This document shows, in pieces, positions 36,911 to 47,043 of a stretch of DNA of 64,000 nucleotides. Positions within the stretch are counted from its first letter, which is position 1; each line of letters begins with the position of its first letter. A model generated the notes under the pieces. That model did not search any database, had not been told where the DNA came from, and worked only from the letters and a program-made list of their open reading frames with translations. Origin of the DNA: Leptospira chreensis (GTDB taxonomy: Bacteria > Spirochaetota > Leptospiria > Leptospirales > Leptospiraceae); contig NZ_JAFFPS010000010.1 in assembly GCF_016919165.1 (NCBI RefSeq), forward strand, positions 1-64,000, in the 5' to 3' direction. Both the position numbers and the translations under genes were made by a program.

Positions 36911-38733
36911 TAATGATTATCCAAAGGAAGTTCGATTCTAAATTTACATCCACCTAACTTAGAACTTTCGACGGATATATGTCCGTGGTGGTCAATGATT
37001 GTTTTTTGAACAATAGCAAGTCCAATTCCTGATCCATGTTTTTCCTTGGTCGAAAAATAAGGTTCAAATATTTTTTCTTTCCATTCTTCTTTTAACCCAG
37101 GGCCAGAATCATCAATTTCGATTACAATGGATTTTCGAAGTGCCTTCTTTTGTAATTTAGACATGATCCGAATTTTTTTCCGTTTGGGACTCAAAATATC
37201 GAGTTCTTCCTTGGAATTTTCAGCATAGAGGATTGCTTCCACTGCGTTTTTAATCAAATTATTAACAACGCCTAAAAACAAACGTTTATCCAAAAAAACT
37301 TCAGGTAAATTTTCTGCGAGTTTCAGTTCAAAGTCAATGTCTGTTGTATCTTTAAAAAGTGCCACTGCCTCTTCTAAAATTGGATTTAACTTTTGATTGA
37401 TGAGAACAGGTACCGGCATCCGAGCAAATTCGCTAAACTCTTTTACCAAATGTTCCAAAACACGAACCTGACCAATGATGGTTTCTGTCGCATCGAAGAT
37501 TACAGATTCCAAATTTACCGATTTAGGGTTTTGAAATTTACGTTGGATTCTTTGAGCCGACAATTGAATGGGCGTTAGGGGGTTTTTGATCTCATGGGCC
37601 ATACGTTGGGCCACTTCTTTCCAAGCCGCAATCCTTTGTGTATGCATGAGTTCTTCCGACTTAGCATTCAAATCACTCACCATTTGATTGAAACTGTCGA
37701 TGAGAATTCCCATCTCCCCTTCTTCTGTTTTTTCCAATCGAATATCGGATTCACCGAGGGATACTTTCTTCGTGGCATTGGCTAAGTTAATGATGGGTCT
37801 AGATATTCTACGAGCAAACAGGAAGGAAAATAAAATAGCAATGAGAAACATGGCAAAGGAAAAGGATGCAATGGTCATACGAACACTAAAGGGAATTTTC
37901 TCTTTCCAGAGACTGACCTTCTCATAAGTAGAAGTGGCATTCACAATGTTTTGGACATCTGCCTCCATACCTTGATGAATTCTTTGCCCTACATAAACTT
38001 CCGTATTCTCATCTAAAAAAAACTTACAAAGGATATATGACCGGTCCGATAGATACAACCGACCGATAAAAATTCCTGAACGTTTGGATTCCAAGAATTC
38101 TACTCGCTCCAACTTATGATAGAGTCCTTTAGATTCAAAACCCAGTCTTCCCGAATCCACAAATCCTAAGTAATATTCGTTTTTTTCAAAGAGTCCGTTT
38201 TCAACCCCTTTTTGGAATACCGTATAACTATCAGGTTTTAGCCCAGACAACCTAGATCGCAGGATATTTACTTTTTCGAAAAATTCGGATTCAATTTCCT
38301 TTTCTTCATTTTGTACAATCAAATTTGCTGACCGAAGGGCATTGGAAATATCCACTCGGTAAAAACCTTCGATGAGCCTTCCTGTAAGATTCGAAGAAAG
38401 AATAAAAATAGGGAGTGAGGGAACAAGTGCCACAAAGAGAAAGGCTAGTGTTAGGCGATATCGAATGGAACTACGAATTTTTCCTGTTTCTCTATTACGG
38501 CGATTGCGATAGACATAACTTAAGATTAAAGAAAGGATAAAGAATGGAATGAGGATAAAAACATAGGTATCCAGTTTGGAAAAAAATGAGATGTCCTCCT
38601 CTTGCCTAAAAAAGACAAGTTCCGAAAAACCGATGGAGATTCCCAAAGTAAGGAAAAAGATAAAGATATCTCGTAAATAATATCTGTTTTCATCAGACAA
38701 ACGCGGAAGGATTTTTAAAAATTTAAGTGGCAT
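36910..38733 (-). CDS. NtrY-like sensor histidine kinase
   Basis: A membrane sensor kinase of about 607 residues: two early membrane segments, a third near residue 100, an extracytoplasmic region of about 150 residues, another membrane segment, HAMP (RRISRPIINLANATKKV), a short dimerisation helix with the phospho-His in AHEIKNPLTPIQL, and the ATPase with N box (NNLIKNAVEA) and GSGIGLAIV. This is the NtrY layout. ATG 38733 is preferred to TTG 38754, which overlaps ptsH. The cognate regulator is the next gene. The signal is unknown. Confidence 0.93.
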   Translation of the reverse strand: MPLKFLKILPRLSDENRYYLRDIFIFFLTLGISIGFSELVFFRQEEDISFFSKLDTYVFILIPFFILSLILSYVYRNRRNRETGKIRSSIRYRLTLAFLFVALVPSLPIFILSSNLTGRLIEGFYRVDISNALRSANLIVQNEEKEIESEFFEKVNILRSRLSGLKPDSYTVFQKGVENGLFEKNEYYLGFVDSGRLGFESKGLYHKLERVEFLESKRSGIFIGRLYLSDRSYILCKFFLDENTEVYVGQRIHQGMEADVQNIVNATSTYEKVSLWKEKIPFSVRMTIASFSFAMFLIAILFSFLFARRISRPIINLANATKKVSLGESDIRLEKTEEGEMGILIDSFNQMVSDLNAKSEELMHTQRIAAWKEVAQRMAHEIKNPLTPIQLSAQRIQRKFQNPKSVNLESVIFDATETIIGQVRVLEHLVKEFSEFARMPVPVLINQKLNPILEEAVALFKDTTDIDFELKLAENLPEVFLDKRLFLGVVNNLIKNAVEAILYAENSKEELDILSPKRKKIRIMSKLQKKALRKSIVIEIDDSGPGLKEEWKEKIFEPYFSTKEKHGSGIGLAIVQKTIIDHHGHISVESSKLGGCKFRIELPLDNH

Positions 38734-38998
38734 TGGCTTCAAAATTGCGGCCAACTAATGCTTCTAAAGCAAGAAGCGCCTCCTCTTCTCGTTTCCCATC
38801 GGCCTTTACAAAAAATATGGAACCTGGGCCTAGGGCCAACATCATAAGACCCATAATGGATTTTCCATTCACTTCGATGTCATCTTTGAGAACAAAAATC
38901 TCACAAGGAAAACTTGCCGCAACCTTTACAAATAAGGAAGCAGGTCTTGCATGCAATCCACTACTGTCTTCTCTAATCTTTAATTGGATTTGTTTCAA
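38723..38998 (-). CDS. ptsH: Phosphocarrier protein HPr
   Basis: A 91-residue HPr. SSGLHARPASLFV holds the His that accepts phosphate from enzyme I, and VNGKSIMGLMMLALGPG holds the regulatory Ser that HprK phosphorylates. The start is TTG 38998, overlapping hprK by 26 bases. No sugar permease genes are nearby, so it likely belongs to a regulatory (nitrogen-type) phosphotransfer chain. Confidence 0.95.
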   Translation of the reverse strand: MKQIQLKIREDSSGLHARPASLFVKVAASFPCEIFVLKDDIEVNGKSIMGLMMLALGPGSIFFVKADGKREEEALLALEALVGRNFEANAT

Positions 38999-39941
38999 TG
39001 GAACTCTGTTGGATATAGGTATTTAGTTTATTGGAAAATTCTTTAGCGCTGTTTTTCCCCATTTTTCGGAGTCTTTGGTTCATAGCTGCTGTTTCTACAA
39101 TGATAGGAATGTTTCTTCCTGGTTTGACAGGAATTTCGATATAGGGAACAGAAACACCGAGGATCTCTTCCATACTTTGTTCGATCCCTGTTCTTTCATA
39201 ATCGCCGGAAGTTTGTTCTTCCCATTCTTTTAAATTGATAATGAGTTCAATGAGTTTGTGATCTCTGACAGATCCAACGCCAAACAAATCTTTGATGTTT
39301 AAAATTCCAAGACCTCGAATTTCCATATGATGACGTAGTAAATCGGAACAAGATCCAATCAAATAACTTTCACTTAAGCGCCGAATCTCAACCATATCAT
39401 CTGCTACAAGCCTGTGACCTCGTTCAATCAGTTCGAGTGCTGTTTCACTTTTTCCAACACCAGATCGCCCTGTGAGTAAAGTTCCAATTCCAAAAACTTC
39501 AATCAGAACTCCATGGCGCATGGTTCTTGGAGCCAGGGCTCTGTCTAAAATTTGAGAGATAAGAGTGATGAATCTATGTGTTGCAATTTCTGTTTTGAAA
39601 AGCGGAATCCCTTTCGATTTGGCTCTTTCCACAAAAGGAATTTGTGGTTCATTCCCATGTGTATAGATGATACAATTCAAATGGAATTCAAAAAATTTAT
39701 CGGTGATCTCGTGGAGTTTTTCTTCGGAGAGAGAATTGAGATAAGCCCATTCTCCTTTACCTAAAATCTGAATGCGGTCATTGGCAAAAAAATCAAAAAA
39801 CCCGGTTAAAGAAAGACCGGGGCGATTGATTTCCGCATTGTTGATACGATTCGAAAGTCCGGCTTCACCGGTGACCAAAATCAATTGGAGATCTTCATGA
39901 TCTCTTAAAATTGTGTCTACTGTGATTCCAGGAACTGGCAT
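38973..39941 (-). CDS. hprK: HPr kinase/phosphorylase
   Basis: A 322-residue bifunctional enzyme that phosphorylates and dephosphorylates the regulatory Ser of HPr. Walker A GRSGVGKSE (about 154), LVADDMVEI, and the family signature EIRGLGILNIKDLFG are present, with a second catalytic stretch (VPYIEIPVKPGRN) near the end. It is directly followed by its substrate gene ptsH and preceded by rpoN, 4 bases away. Confidence 0.97.
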   Translation of the reverse strand: MPVPGITVDTILRDHEDLQLILVTGEAGLSNRINNAEINRPGLSLTGFFDFFANDRIQILGKGEWAYLNSLSEEKLHEITDKFFEFHLNCIIYTHGNEPQIPFVERAKSKGIPLFKTEIATHRFITLISQILDRALAPRTMRHGVLIEVFGIGTLLTGRSGVGKSETALELIERGHRLVADDMVEIRRLSESYLIGSCSDLLRHHMEIRGLGILNIKDLFGVGSVRDHKLIELIINLKEWEEQTSGDYERTGIEQSMEEILGVSVPYIEIPVKPGRNIPIIVETAAMNQRLRKMGKNSAKEFSNKLNTYIQQSSIETNPIKD

Positions 39942-39945
39942 TGGT

Positions 39946-41367
39946 TTACCCCTTTAGAGAACTAATCCGTTTCCTTTCATTGGAAGGAAGGATTCGTAAA
40001 ACCTTTCTATACTTTGCAACTGTCCGACGGGCAATTTCAATTCCTTTTTTCTCCATAAGCTCAACGATATCTTGGTCGGACAATGGATTGTTTTCATCTT
40101 CGTCTTTGACCAAATTTCGAATGATTTCATGGATTTTTTTCGAACTTTCTTTTCCACCTTCTGCGGATTTAACCCCAGAAGAAAAAAACCATTTTAGTTC
40201 AAAAATACCCCAAGTGGTTTGAATGTATTTATTTGTTGTTATGCGAGAAATTGTAGATTCATGTAGGTTTAACTTTTCTGCGACTTCTTTTAGAGTGAGA
40301 GGTTTGATAAACCCAATCCCACCCCTGAAAAAATCCACCTGAAAATCGATAATACAACTCACCACACGTTGTAAGGTTTGTCTTCTTTGTTGGATGGAAC
40401 GAATGAGCCACTGTGCCGAACTGTATTTGGTTTGAAAATATTCCTTTTCTTTGGGAGGGAGTTTATGATTTAAAAGTTCACGGTATTCTTCTTGGATCGA
40501 AAGTTTTGGCAACCACTCATCATTGATAAAAATATTAAATTCATTTCCGACTTCTTTGACAACTACGTCTGCAACCACATAATCAACTTTTCTTCCCTGG
40601 TAAGTTGTCGCAGGATAAGGTTCTAATTTTTTAATCAGTCTTGCTAAAGTTAGGATCTCTTCTTCAGTGATTTTTAGGTTTTTGGCAATTTTTTTATAAT
40701 CAACTTTTTCTAAGTCCGATAAAAATTCACCGATCAATTGGTGTAAAAGTGTGTTATCTGGAAAAAGAATTTTGCCTTGAATGAGAAGGGTTTCTTGCAT
40801 ATCCTTCGCACCAATCCCGATGGGATCCAGCTCATTCACTACTTGCAAAACTCGCCTAACCTTTGATTCCTGATAGCCCATTTCCTTGGAAACGATGCCC
40901 AAATCATCGGTGATAAAACCTTTATCATCGATCATACTGATCAGGACTTCTCCAATTTCAAACTCTAACTTAGTCAGTTTGATCATTCTCAATTGGTTTA
41001 ACAAATGTTCTTCTAAGGTTTCGCCGCGAGTGGATGACTCAATGTATTTTTGATTTCTGTCACTGGCTTCTGTATCATAAGACCTGGGGCCTTCCAAAGA
41101 ATAGGAGTCCTGCCAATTCACATCGGTACTTTTTTCGTGATTCAATTTTTCTAATCGTTTTACTTCATCGATAGAAAAAAGTTCCGGCATTTTCGTTTTT
41201 TCATCCACACCCACTTCATCCAAAAGTGGATTCTCCAGAAGTTCGTTTTGGATTTTATCAGAAAGTTCTAAAGTAGATAAAGACAAAAGTTCGATGGACT
41301 GACGTAAGTCCTGGGTCATCACTAATTTTTGCGTTTGGCGTTGTGAAAGTGAAGCCCCGAGTTTCAT
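39946..41367 (-). CDS. rpoN: RNA polymerase sigma-54 factor
   Basis: A 473-residue sigma-54. The Gln/Leu-rich activator-contact region (LSQRQTQKLVMTQDLRQSIELL) opens the protein, an acidic region follows, and near the end are the core-binding domain, the helix-turn-helix (LKEVAEKLNLHESTISRI) and the RpoN box as ARRTVAKYRKVLRI. Activators that open its promoters must carry GAFTGA; the regulator encoded in this same operon does not. It starts just after lptB. Confidence 0.97.
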   Translation of the reverse strand: MKLGASLSQRQTQKLVMTQDLRQSIELLSLSTLELSDKIQNELLENPLLDEVGVDEKTKMPELFSIDEVKRLEKLNHEKSTDVNWQDSYSLEGPRSYDTEASDRNQKYIESSTRGETLEEHLLNQLRMIKLTKLEFEIGEVLISMIDDKGFITDDLGIVSKEMGYQESKVRRVLQVVNELDPIGIGAKDMQETLLIQGKILFPDNTLLHQLIGEFLSDLEKVDYKKIAKNLKITEEEILTLARLIKKLEPYPATTYQGRKVDYVVADVVVKEVGNEFNIFINDEWLPKLSIQEEYRELLNHKLPPKEKEYFQTKYSSAQWLIRSIQQRRQTLQRVVSCIIDFQVDFFRGGIGFIKPLTLKEVAEKLNLHESTISRITTNKYIQTTWGIFELKWFFSSGVKSAEGGKESSKKIHEIIRNLVKDEDENNPLSDQDIVELMEKKGIEIARRTVAKYRKVLRILPSNERKRISSLKG

Positions 41368-42147
41368 TTATAGTTTAAAATCCTCACCCAAGTAAATTCG
41401 TCTTGTTTCTGGATCGCTGACCAAATCATCCGCAGTTCCGGAAATAAGAATCCGACCACTGTACATGATATAGGCTCTGTCAGTAATTTTTAACGTTTCT
41501 CTTACATTGTGGTCTGTGATCAAAATCCCAAGACCTCTATCTTTTAAGGATTGGATTACATTCTGAATGTCTTTCACCGCAATCGGATCCACACCAGCAA
41601 AAGGTTCGTCGAGAAGGATAAAGTCGGGATTGGTGACAAGGGCTCTTGCAATTTCACAGCGCCTTCTCTCTCCCCCAGAAAGAGTATATCCCTTTTGGTT
41701 GGCCACACGCATGATTTGTAATTCCATAAGGAGTTCATCCCGACGGCGAATGATTTCATCACCAGGAAGATTCATGGTTTCCAAAATGGCTTCTAAGTTT
41801 TCGGCAACTGTCAGTTTACGAAAGATACTGGCTTCTTGGGCTAAATACCCCACACCCATACGGGCTCGAATGTGCATGGGTGCTTTGGTCATGTCTTCAT
41901 TATCAATAAACACATGACCTTCGTCAGGTGTCACAAACCCAACACTCATATAAAAACTTGTAGTTTTTCCGGCACCATTGGGGCCAAGAAGGCCAACAAT
42001 TTCGCCTTTTTGAATATAAAAACTAACACCATCTACAACCTTACGCTTGTTATAGATTTTTACAAGATTCTCCATCCGAAACGTTTTTATATTCGGATCG
42101 ATTTCTTTTTTTGCAGTTTGAGTTGCTGTTTTACTTTTTTTCGCCAT
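41368..42147 (-). CDS. lptB: LPS export ABC transporter ATPase LptB
   Basis: A 259-residue ABC ATPase driving LPS from the inner membrane to the Lpt bridge. Walker [14 protein letters not shown], the Q-loop (YLAQEASIF), signature [15 protein letters not shown], Walker [18 protein letters not shown] and switch His in [10 protein letters not shown] are all visible. The N-terminus has an extra charged stretch of about 22 residues. The order lptA-lptB-rpoN is conserved in many Gram-negative bacteria. Confidence 0.97.
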   Translation of the reverse strand: MAKKSKTATQTAKKEIDPNIKTFRMENLVKIYNKRKVVDGVSFYIQKGEIVGLLGPNGAGKTTSFYMSVGFVTPDEGHVFIDNEDMTKAPMHIRARMGVGYLAQEASIFRKLTVAENLEAILETMNLPGDEIIRRRDELLMELQIMRVANQKGYTLSGGERRRCEIARALVTNPDFILLDEPFAGVDPIAVKDIQNVIQSLKDRGLGILITDHNVRETLKITDRAYIMYSGRILISGTADDLVSDPETRRIYLGEDFKL

Positions 42148-43468
42148 TCGGTATTACCTTAAGTCCATCTGTCAGATAGGCTCTGTCCGATTTAGGAAAG
42201 AGGATGATTTTTCCCGCGGAAACTTTGGTGTTGTCTTTTACAAGAGTCGGATTCCCTTCTAAAACCAATTCATCCCTTTTTTCATAATAAGTTGCAAATT
42301 CACCGGTTGCTGTGGCAGTTTGTGTTTCTACTTGCACATCACCCCGAGCTACAGTTTCGAAACGTTCATCAAACCGTTCCAAAAAAACTGCCGTTAGTTG
42401 CCCACGTTCATTCAATTCTTTTTTATCTAAAAACACAATTCGAGGACTTTCCGTTAGATAGGAGTATCCTTTTTCTTTATCATAAGACAAAAGACCACCT
42501 TCCATTCTATAGGCGTTTTCACGATCCAAATAACTTACATTCCCCGTTGCTTTGATATCTTTATTATTACGACGACTTTCTAAAAGATTGGCTTTGAACT
42601 CAGAGGTCTTTCTATACATAAAAGCGTCCCCATTCATAGAGGTAAGAGTTTCTTTACCTTTATTTTGGTGAGTTAAAGTTTTTCCTGTAAATAAAGTCAC
42701 CACACGTTCTTTGGTCGTGGTATCCTTTTCTTTGTCTTTTTTATTTTCATACGATACTTGGTAAATGGTCGCATCCCCATCCAATTGGATACTGCCTTCT
42801 TTCACAAAATAACTGAGAGTTTTCCCAATGAGAAAACGATTTTCGGAAAACAAAAAAGGTTCTCCTGCAAGATCAATCCGATCTTCTTTTTCAGAAAAAA
42901 CAGCATCCTCACCAAACACTTGAAATTCGTCGGAAGTTACGACTACCTTTCCCGCTAAGTTTGTTTTTGCCTCTTCCAAATAACGAACGATGGATTGGCA
43001 GTGGATTCGAACCACCTTTCCATCTTTCTTTTGCACAAGAACGGGATTGTTTTCTAAACTGACAGTCCCTGCCATTTTATTATAAGTTCCTTTTGAGGCA
43101 GTCAGTGTGACCCCATTTTGAAAGTCTTCGACGATGACCTGACCTTTCAAATTTCCAACAAGAGCATCTTCCCCAATGATTTCAATTTCTCTCGCACTCA
43201 GTTTGATGGTTTTGTGCATAATATAAGCCCCACCACCTAAGATATATACCTTCATAGGAATTCCATTGATGGTACGTTCTTCTTGCGTTAGGCTACTTCC
43301 TCCCCAGAGCACAGGGATTTTATCATTTTTATCTTTTTTTTTCTCCGGAGTGAAAACCGAATTTTCTTTTTTTAAAAGATCTTCGGAACCATATAACACG
43401 GGTATAGGTGATGGATTTGCCCTAAGGATAGAACCAACAAATAGAAAAAAAAGAATTTGTTTTTTCAT
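42131..43468 (-). CDS. lptA: OstA/LptA-like LPS transport protein, extended
   Basis: A 445-residue periplasmic protein with a signal peptide ([18 protein letters not shown]). It consists of repeated OstA-like strand units, e.g. [60 protein letters not shown] and [23 protein letters not shown]. coli LptA has about 185 residues; this one is more than twice as long, so a single protein could span more of the periplasm. It overlaps lptC and lptB by a few bases. Resemblance to the N-domain of LptD is an alternative reading. Confidence 0.85.
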   Translation of the reverse strand: MKKQILFFLFVGSILRANPSPIPVLYGSEDLLKKENSVFTPEKKKDKNDKIPVLWGGSSLTQEERTINGIPMKVYILGGGAYIMHKTIKLSAREIEIIGEDALVGNLKGQVIVEDFQNGVTLTASKGTYNKMAGTVSLENNPVLVQKKDGKVVRIHCQSIVRYLEEAKTNLAGKVVVTSDEFQVFGEDAVFSEKEDRIDLAGEPFLFSENRFLIGKTLSYFVKEGSIQLDGDATIYQVSYENKKDKEKDTTTKERVVTLFTGKTLTHQNKGKETLTSMNGDAFMYRKTSEFKANLLESRRNNKDIKATGNVSYLDRENAYRMEGGLLSYDKEKGYSYLTESPRIVFLDKKELNERGQLTAVFLERFDERFETVARGDVQVETQTATATGEFATYYEKRDELVLEGNPTLVKDNTKVSAGKIILFPKSDRAYLTDGLKVIPNGEKK

Positions 43469-44010
43469 TGTTTTTCCTTAAGCGGGTTACTTCCCCCCAC
43501 AGTCACAGCTTTCGGTTGGATGATGGTAAATTTGTTCAAACTTTTATCAGCCCGAAGACCTTTCCCGCGAATGGTGGTTCCATCGGAATAAACGAGGACA
43601 TCATCTTCCGAAGCTAAGGTTTTTTCATCTAAATTATAAGTTAAGGATTCTGATTCGATGTATTTACCATCACTCGTTTTTAACCGAACCTTTCCACTAA
43701 GGACAACTGTTTTTGTGGAATGGTTGATTTCACCTCGGTCGCCCGTCATGGCAGAAGTTACATTTCCCTTCTCTAATTGTTTGAATTCAAAACCGTAAAC
43801 GATCGTTTTGTTTTCTTTGGGAAATATATAAGATTCCGCACCTTTTAATTTCCACTCGAGTTCCCCAGATTCTTTATAAGAGGAACGAGAAAAGTTTCTC
43901 ATAGAAACCATAGAACCCGATTCTTTTTCAGTTTCGACGCGAAGGTATTCCTTATCTTTGCAACTAACAATTGTCAAAAGAAAGAAAAGAACGAGTAACC
44001 TTCGCATCAT
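43465..44010 (-). CDS. lptC: LptC-like LPS transport protein (lipobox)
   Basis: A 181-residue protein with a hydrophobic N-terminus ending TIVSC at residue 17, so it may be a lipoprotein rather than the bitopic protein of E. coli. The mature part shows LptC-type strands: SGELEWKLKGAESYIFP, TSAMTGDRGEINHSTKTVVLSG and the DGKYIESESLTYNLDEKTL block. It passes LPS from LptB2FG to LptA. It lies between kdsA and lptA. Confidence 0.85.
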   Translation of the reverse strand: MMRRLLVLFFLLTIVSCKDKEYLRVETEKESGSMVSMRNFSRSSYKESGELEWKLKGAESYIFPKENKTIVYGFEFKQLEKGNVTSAMTGDRGEINHSTKTVVLSGKVRLKTSDGKYIESESLTYNLDEKTLASEDDVLVYSDGTTIRGKGLRADKSLNKFTIIQPKAVTVGGSNPLKEKQ

Positions 44011-44020
44011 AAAAGGTATT

Positions 44021-44866
44021 TTAATCCTCTAAAAATTTGGTTTTTACCAAACGATCCAATTCCAAAAGTTGAGTTAGCAGAGTTTTGGCTTTGGCTAAAG
44101 GAAACTGGGTGGTTGCATCAGAAAGTGCCTTTTCCGGATCAGGATGGACCTCCATAAACAGTCCTTCCACACCAACAGAAACCGCACCACGTACCATATG
44201 AGGAATGAATTCACGAACCCCACCAGTAATGTTTCCGGCAGCTCCAGGGAGTTGTGCCGAATGGGTGGCATCAAACACAATAGGGATTCCATGTTTGTGC
44301 ATCATAGGAATGCCACGAAGGTCAAACACTAAGTTTCCATAACCGAAACTAGCTCCGCGTTCCGTGACCATATACTTCTCAGAACCTGACTCTTGGATTT
44401 TTGTTTTGATATGACGGGTGTCATCCGGTGCCATAAACTGACCCTTTTTTACATTCACCCATTTTCCTGTTTCTGCGGCCTTCGCAATTAGGTCTGTTTG
44501 GCGACTTAAGAAAGCAGGGATTTGAAATATGTCGACGGTGTCTTTTAAAGGATCCACTTGGATGGTCTCATGAATGTCTGTAAGGACAGGAACATTGTAT
44601 TTATTTTTGATGAAATCAAGAAGTTTCCTTCCCTCATCTAACCCTGGACCACGATAAGAATTGATCGAAGAGCGATTGGCTTTGTCAAAAGAAGACTTAA
44701 AGATATACACAATCCCCAAATCATCACAGATGGCTTTCATCTCTCCGCAAACTCGGTCGAGTAAATCTTTGTTTTCCATTACACAAGGTCCGGAAATCAG
44801 AAAAAAGGGATTTCGACCCCCGATTTTTTTACCAAAAAAATCTCTTTCTTCAATTAAATCGTACAT
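44021..44866 (-). CDS. kdsA: 3-deoxy-D-manno-octulosonate 8-phosphate synthase
   Basis: A 281-residue TIM-barrel enzyme joining arabinose-5-phosphate and phosphoenolpyruvate to make Kdo-8-phosphate for LPS. FFLISGPCVMEN, FKSSFDKANRSS, GLDEGRKLL, VLTDIHE, PAFLSRQTDL and DATHSAQLPG are the family blocks. The Cys/His/Glu/Asp positions of metal-dependent forms cannot all be assigned by eye, so metal use stays open. It is one base after pyrG. Confidence 0.97.
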   Translation of the reverse strand: MYDLIEERDFFGKKIGGRNPFFLISGPCVMENKDLLDRVCGEMKAICDDLGIVYIFKSSFDKANRSSINSYRGPGLDEGRKLLDFIKNKYNVPVLTDIHETIQVDPLKDTVDIFQIPAFLSRQTDLIAKAAETGKWVNVKKGQFMAPDDTRHIKTKIQESGSEKYMVTERGASFGYGNLVFDLRGIPMMHKHGIPIVFDATHSAQLPGAAGNITGGVREFIPHMVRGAVSVGVEGLFMEVHPDPEKALSDATTQFPLAKAKTLLTQLLELDRLVKTKFLED

Positions 44867-44867
44867 C

Positions 44868-46490
44868 TTAATCCTCCGTCTTTTTAGCTAGTTTGGATGC
44901 TGCTTTAATAAAACCCGCAAAGAGTGGATGCGGGTCGGTTGGTTTGGATTGGAATTCCGGATGGAACTGAACACCTACAAACCAAGGATGATTGGGAACT
45001 TCTACAATCTCCGCCAAACTTCCATCAGGTGAAAACCCAGCGAGATTCATTCCTTTTTTCTCAAAATCATCTTTATAACGCAAAGTGAATTCAAATCTAT
45101 GTCTATGTCTTTCGGAAATTCGCTCTGACTTGTATTCCGAATAAGCAAGACTTCCTTTTTTGACCACACAAGGATAGGCACCAAGCCGCATCGTTCCGCC
45201 CATACGTTCGATTTCTTTTTGTTCTTCGATCATAGAAATCACAGGATAATTTACGTTAGGTTTAAATTCCGTAGAATTGGCATCTTTGAATCCAAGAACA
45301 TTCCTTGCAAATTCGATGACAGCGCACTGCATCCCGAGACAAATTCCAAAAAATGGGATTTGTTTGGTTCTTGCGTATTGGATGGCAGCGATTTTTCCTT
45401 CAATTCCCCGTTCTCCAAATCCACCAGGAACCAAAACTCCATGAACGCCTTTTAGGTGTTCTTTTACATTTTTAGTATCGATATCTTCTGGATTGATTTT
45501 GATTACGACCACTTCAACATCATTGGCAATCCCACCATGAGCCAAAGACTCATACACGGAACGATAGGCATCTTGAAGAGAAATGTATTTCCCAATTAAC
45601 GCTACTTTTACGGTCTTTTTCGTATTACGAATTTTTTTGACCATATTTTCCCACTGGGAAAAATTCAGTTTGCGAAGGTCCATTCCAAGGGCGTTCAGAA
45701 CCACTTCATCCAACTTATCTTCACGATACATCAGAGGAATTTCATAGATGGAAGTTGTGATATCAACAGCTGAAATTACATTTTGTTCTTTTACGTTACA
45801 AAAGAGAGAAATTTTATTTTTCATCTCTTTGGACATAGGTTTGTTGATACGGCAAATTAGAACATCTGGTTGGATTCCAAGCGCCAACAATTCTTTTACT
45901 GAGTGTTGTGTGGGTTTGGTTTTTGCTTCCCCAGCCGCGGTGATGGTTGGGACAAGGGTTAGATGCAAAAACAAAACTTGGCTCCCGCCATGTTCGTATC
46001 GCATTTGTCGAATCGCTTCTAGGAAAGGGACTGACTCGATGTCCCCTACGGTTCCACCAATCTCAACGATCACAAAATCTGTCTCTTGATCGCGTGTTAG
46101 GTTATAAATTCGACTTCGAATTTCATTGGTGATATGTGGTACAACCTGTACGGTTCTTCCTAAATAATCACCTTTTCTTTCTCTTTCAATGACGGCGTGG
46201 TAAATTTGCCCTGTGGATACAGAATTCTTTCTAGAGAATTTTGATTTTGTAAATCGTTCGTAGTATCCTAAGTCAAGATCGGTCTCTGCTCCGTCTTCCG
46301 TAACATACACTTCCCCATGTTGGTACGGACTCATTGTACCTGGGTCGATGTTGATGTAAGGATCCATTTTTTGTAAAGAGACGGTATAACCTCTGGCTTC
46401 TAACAAACAACCTAGAGCCGCAACGGTGACCCCTTTTCCTAAAGAAGAGGAAACTCCACCGGTAATGAATATATATCTAGTCTTGGACAA
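44868..46490 (-). CDS. pyrG: CTP synthase
   Basis: A 540-residue enzyme making CTP from UTP, ATP and glutamine. The synthase domain has YIFITGGVSSSLGKG, QKMDPYINIDPGTMSPYQHGEV and EIGGTVGDIES; the glutaminase domain has GICLGMQCAVIEFARN with the nucleophilic Cys and ends with the VQFHPEF catalytic motif. TTG 46490 is chosen as start because GAGG lies 6 bases upstream and this gives the standard N-terminus; TTG 46502 is possible. CTP also feeds Kdo activation, which suits the kdsA neighbour. Confidence 0.97.
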   Translation of the reverse strand: MSKTRYIFITGGVSSSLGKGVTVAALGCLLEARGYTVSLQKMDPYINIDPGTMSPYQHGEVYVTEDGAETDLDLGYYERFTKSKFSRKNSVSTGQIYHAVIERERKGDYLGRTVQVVPHITNEIRSRIYNLTRDQETDFVIVEIGGTVGDIESVPFLEAIRQMRYEHGGSQVLFLHLTLVPTITAAGEAKTKPTQHSVKELLALGIQPDVLICRINKPMSKEMKNKISLFCNVKEQNVISAVDITTSIYEIPLMYREDKLDEVVLNALGMDLRKLNFSQWENMVKKIRNTKKTVKVALIGKYISLQDAYRSVYESLAHGGIANDVEVVVIKINPEDIDTKNVKEHLKGVHGVLVPGGFGERGIEGKIAAIQYARTKQIPFFGICLGMQCAVIEFARNVLGFKDANSTEFKPNVNYPVISMIEEQKEIERMGGTMRLGAYPCVVKKGSLAYSEYKSERISERHRHRFEFTLRYKDDFEKKGMNLAGFSPDGSLAEIVEVPNHPWFVGVQFHPEFQSKPTDPHPLFAGFIKAASKLAKKTED

Positions 46491-46553
46491 ACTGGACCTC
46501 AAAAAAGAATGTTTTTTACAGACTGGCGGGATTTGGGTCCAAAATCAATACGT

Positions 46554-47042
46554 TTAGGAAGGAGATTTGGCTTTTTCTAAAATCTTCGTTGTGGATTTTC
46601 CTACAACGAAAGGTAAAATTTGAATATCCGCTCCCATCTCTTTTAAAATCTGGTATTCCGGCAGGGTTTCGACTTGGTAATCTCCTCCCTTAGAATGAAC
46701 GGATGGTTTCACTTTTTTTAAAATTTCCAAAGGAGTATCTTCTGCAAAAGAAGATACAAAATCCACTGAGGAAAGGCCTGCAAGCACAAGCATTCTGTCT
46801 TCACAACTATTGATGGGTCTGGACTCCCCTTTCAGTCGCCTAACACTAGCATCCGAATTGACACCAATCCATAGTAAATCTCCTAAATCCCTAGCTTGGG
46901 CCAAATAGCTCACATGGCCCGGATGTAGGATGTCAAAACAACCGTTGGTAAAAACAATTCGTTTCCCTTCCAAAAGTTTTCTTTGGGTTTCGATTTCTTC
47001 TGGTGTGATGATTTTTGCATTTAGATGGGAGAAAAAACTCAT
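46554..47042 (-). CDS. rfaE2: Heptose 1-phosphate adenylyltransferase
   Basis: A 162-residue nucleotidyltransferase, the stand-alone version of the HldE C-domain, which makes ADP-heptose for the LPS core. The phosphate-binding TNGCFDILHPGHVSYL motif (residues 32-47) and the FAEDTPLEILKKVKPSV block are typical; the KSTTKIL segment closes the active site. It lies directly after the kinase gene, so the two steps are encoded separately, not fused. Confidence 0.94.
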   Translation of the reverse strand: MSFFSHLNAKIITPEEIETQRKLLEGKRIVFTNGCFDILHPGHVSYLAQARDLGDLLWIGVNSDASVRRLKGESRPINSCEDRMLVLAGLSSVDFVSSFAEDTPLEILKKVKPSVHSKGGDYQVETLPEYQILKEMGADIQILPFVVGKSTTKILEKAKSPS

Positions 47043-47043
47043 A

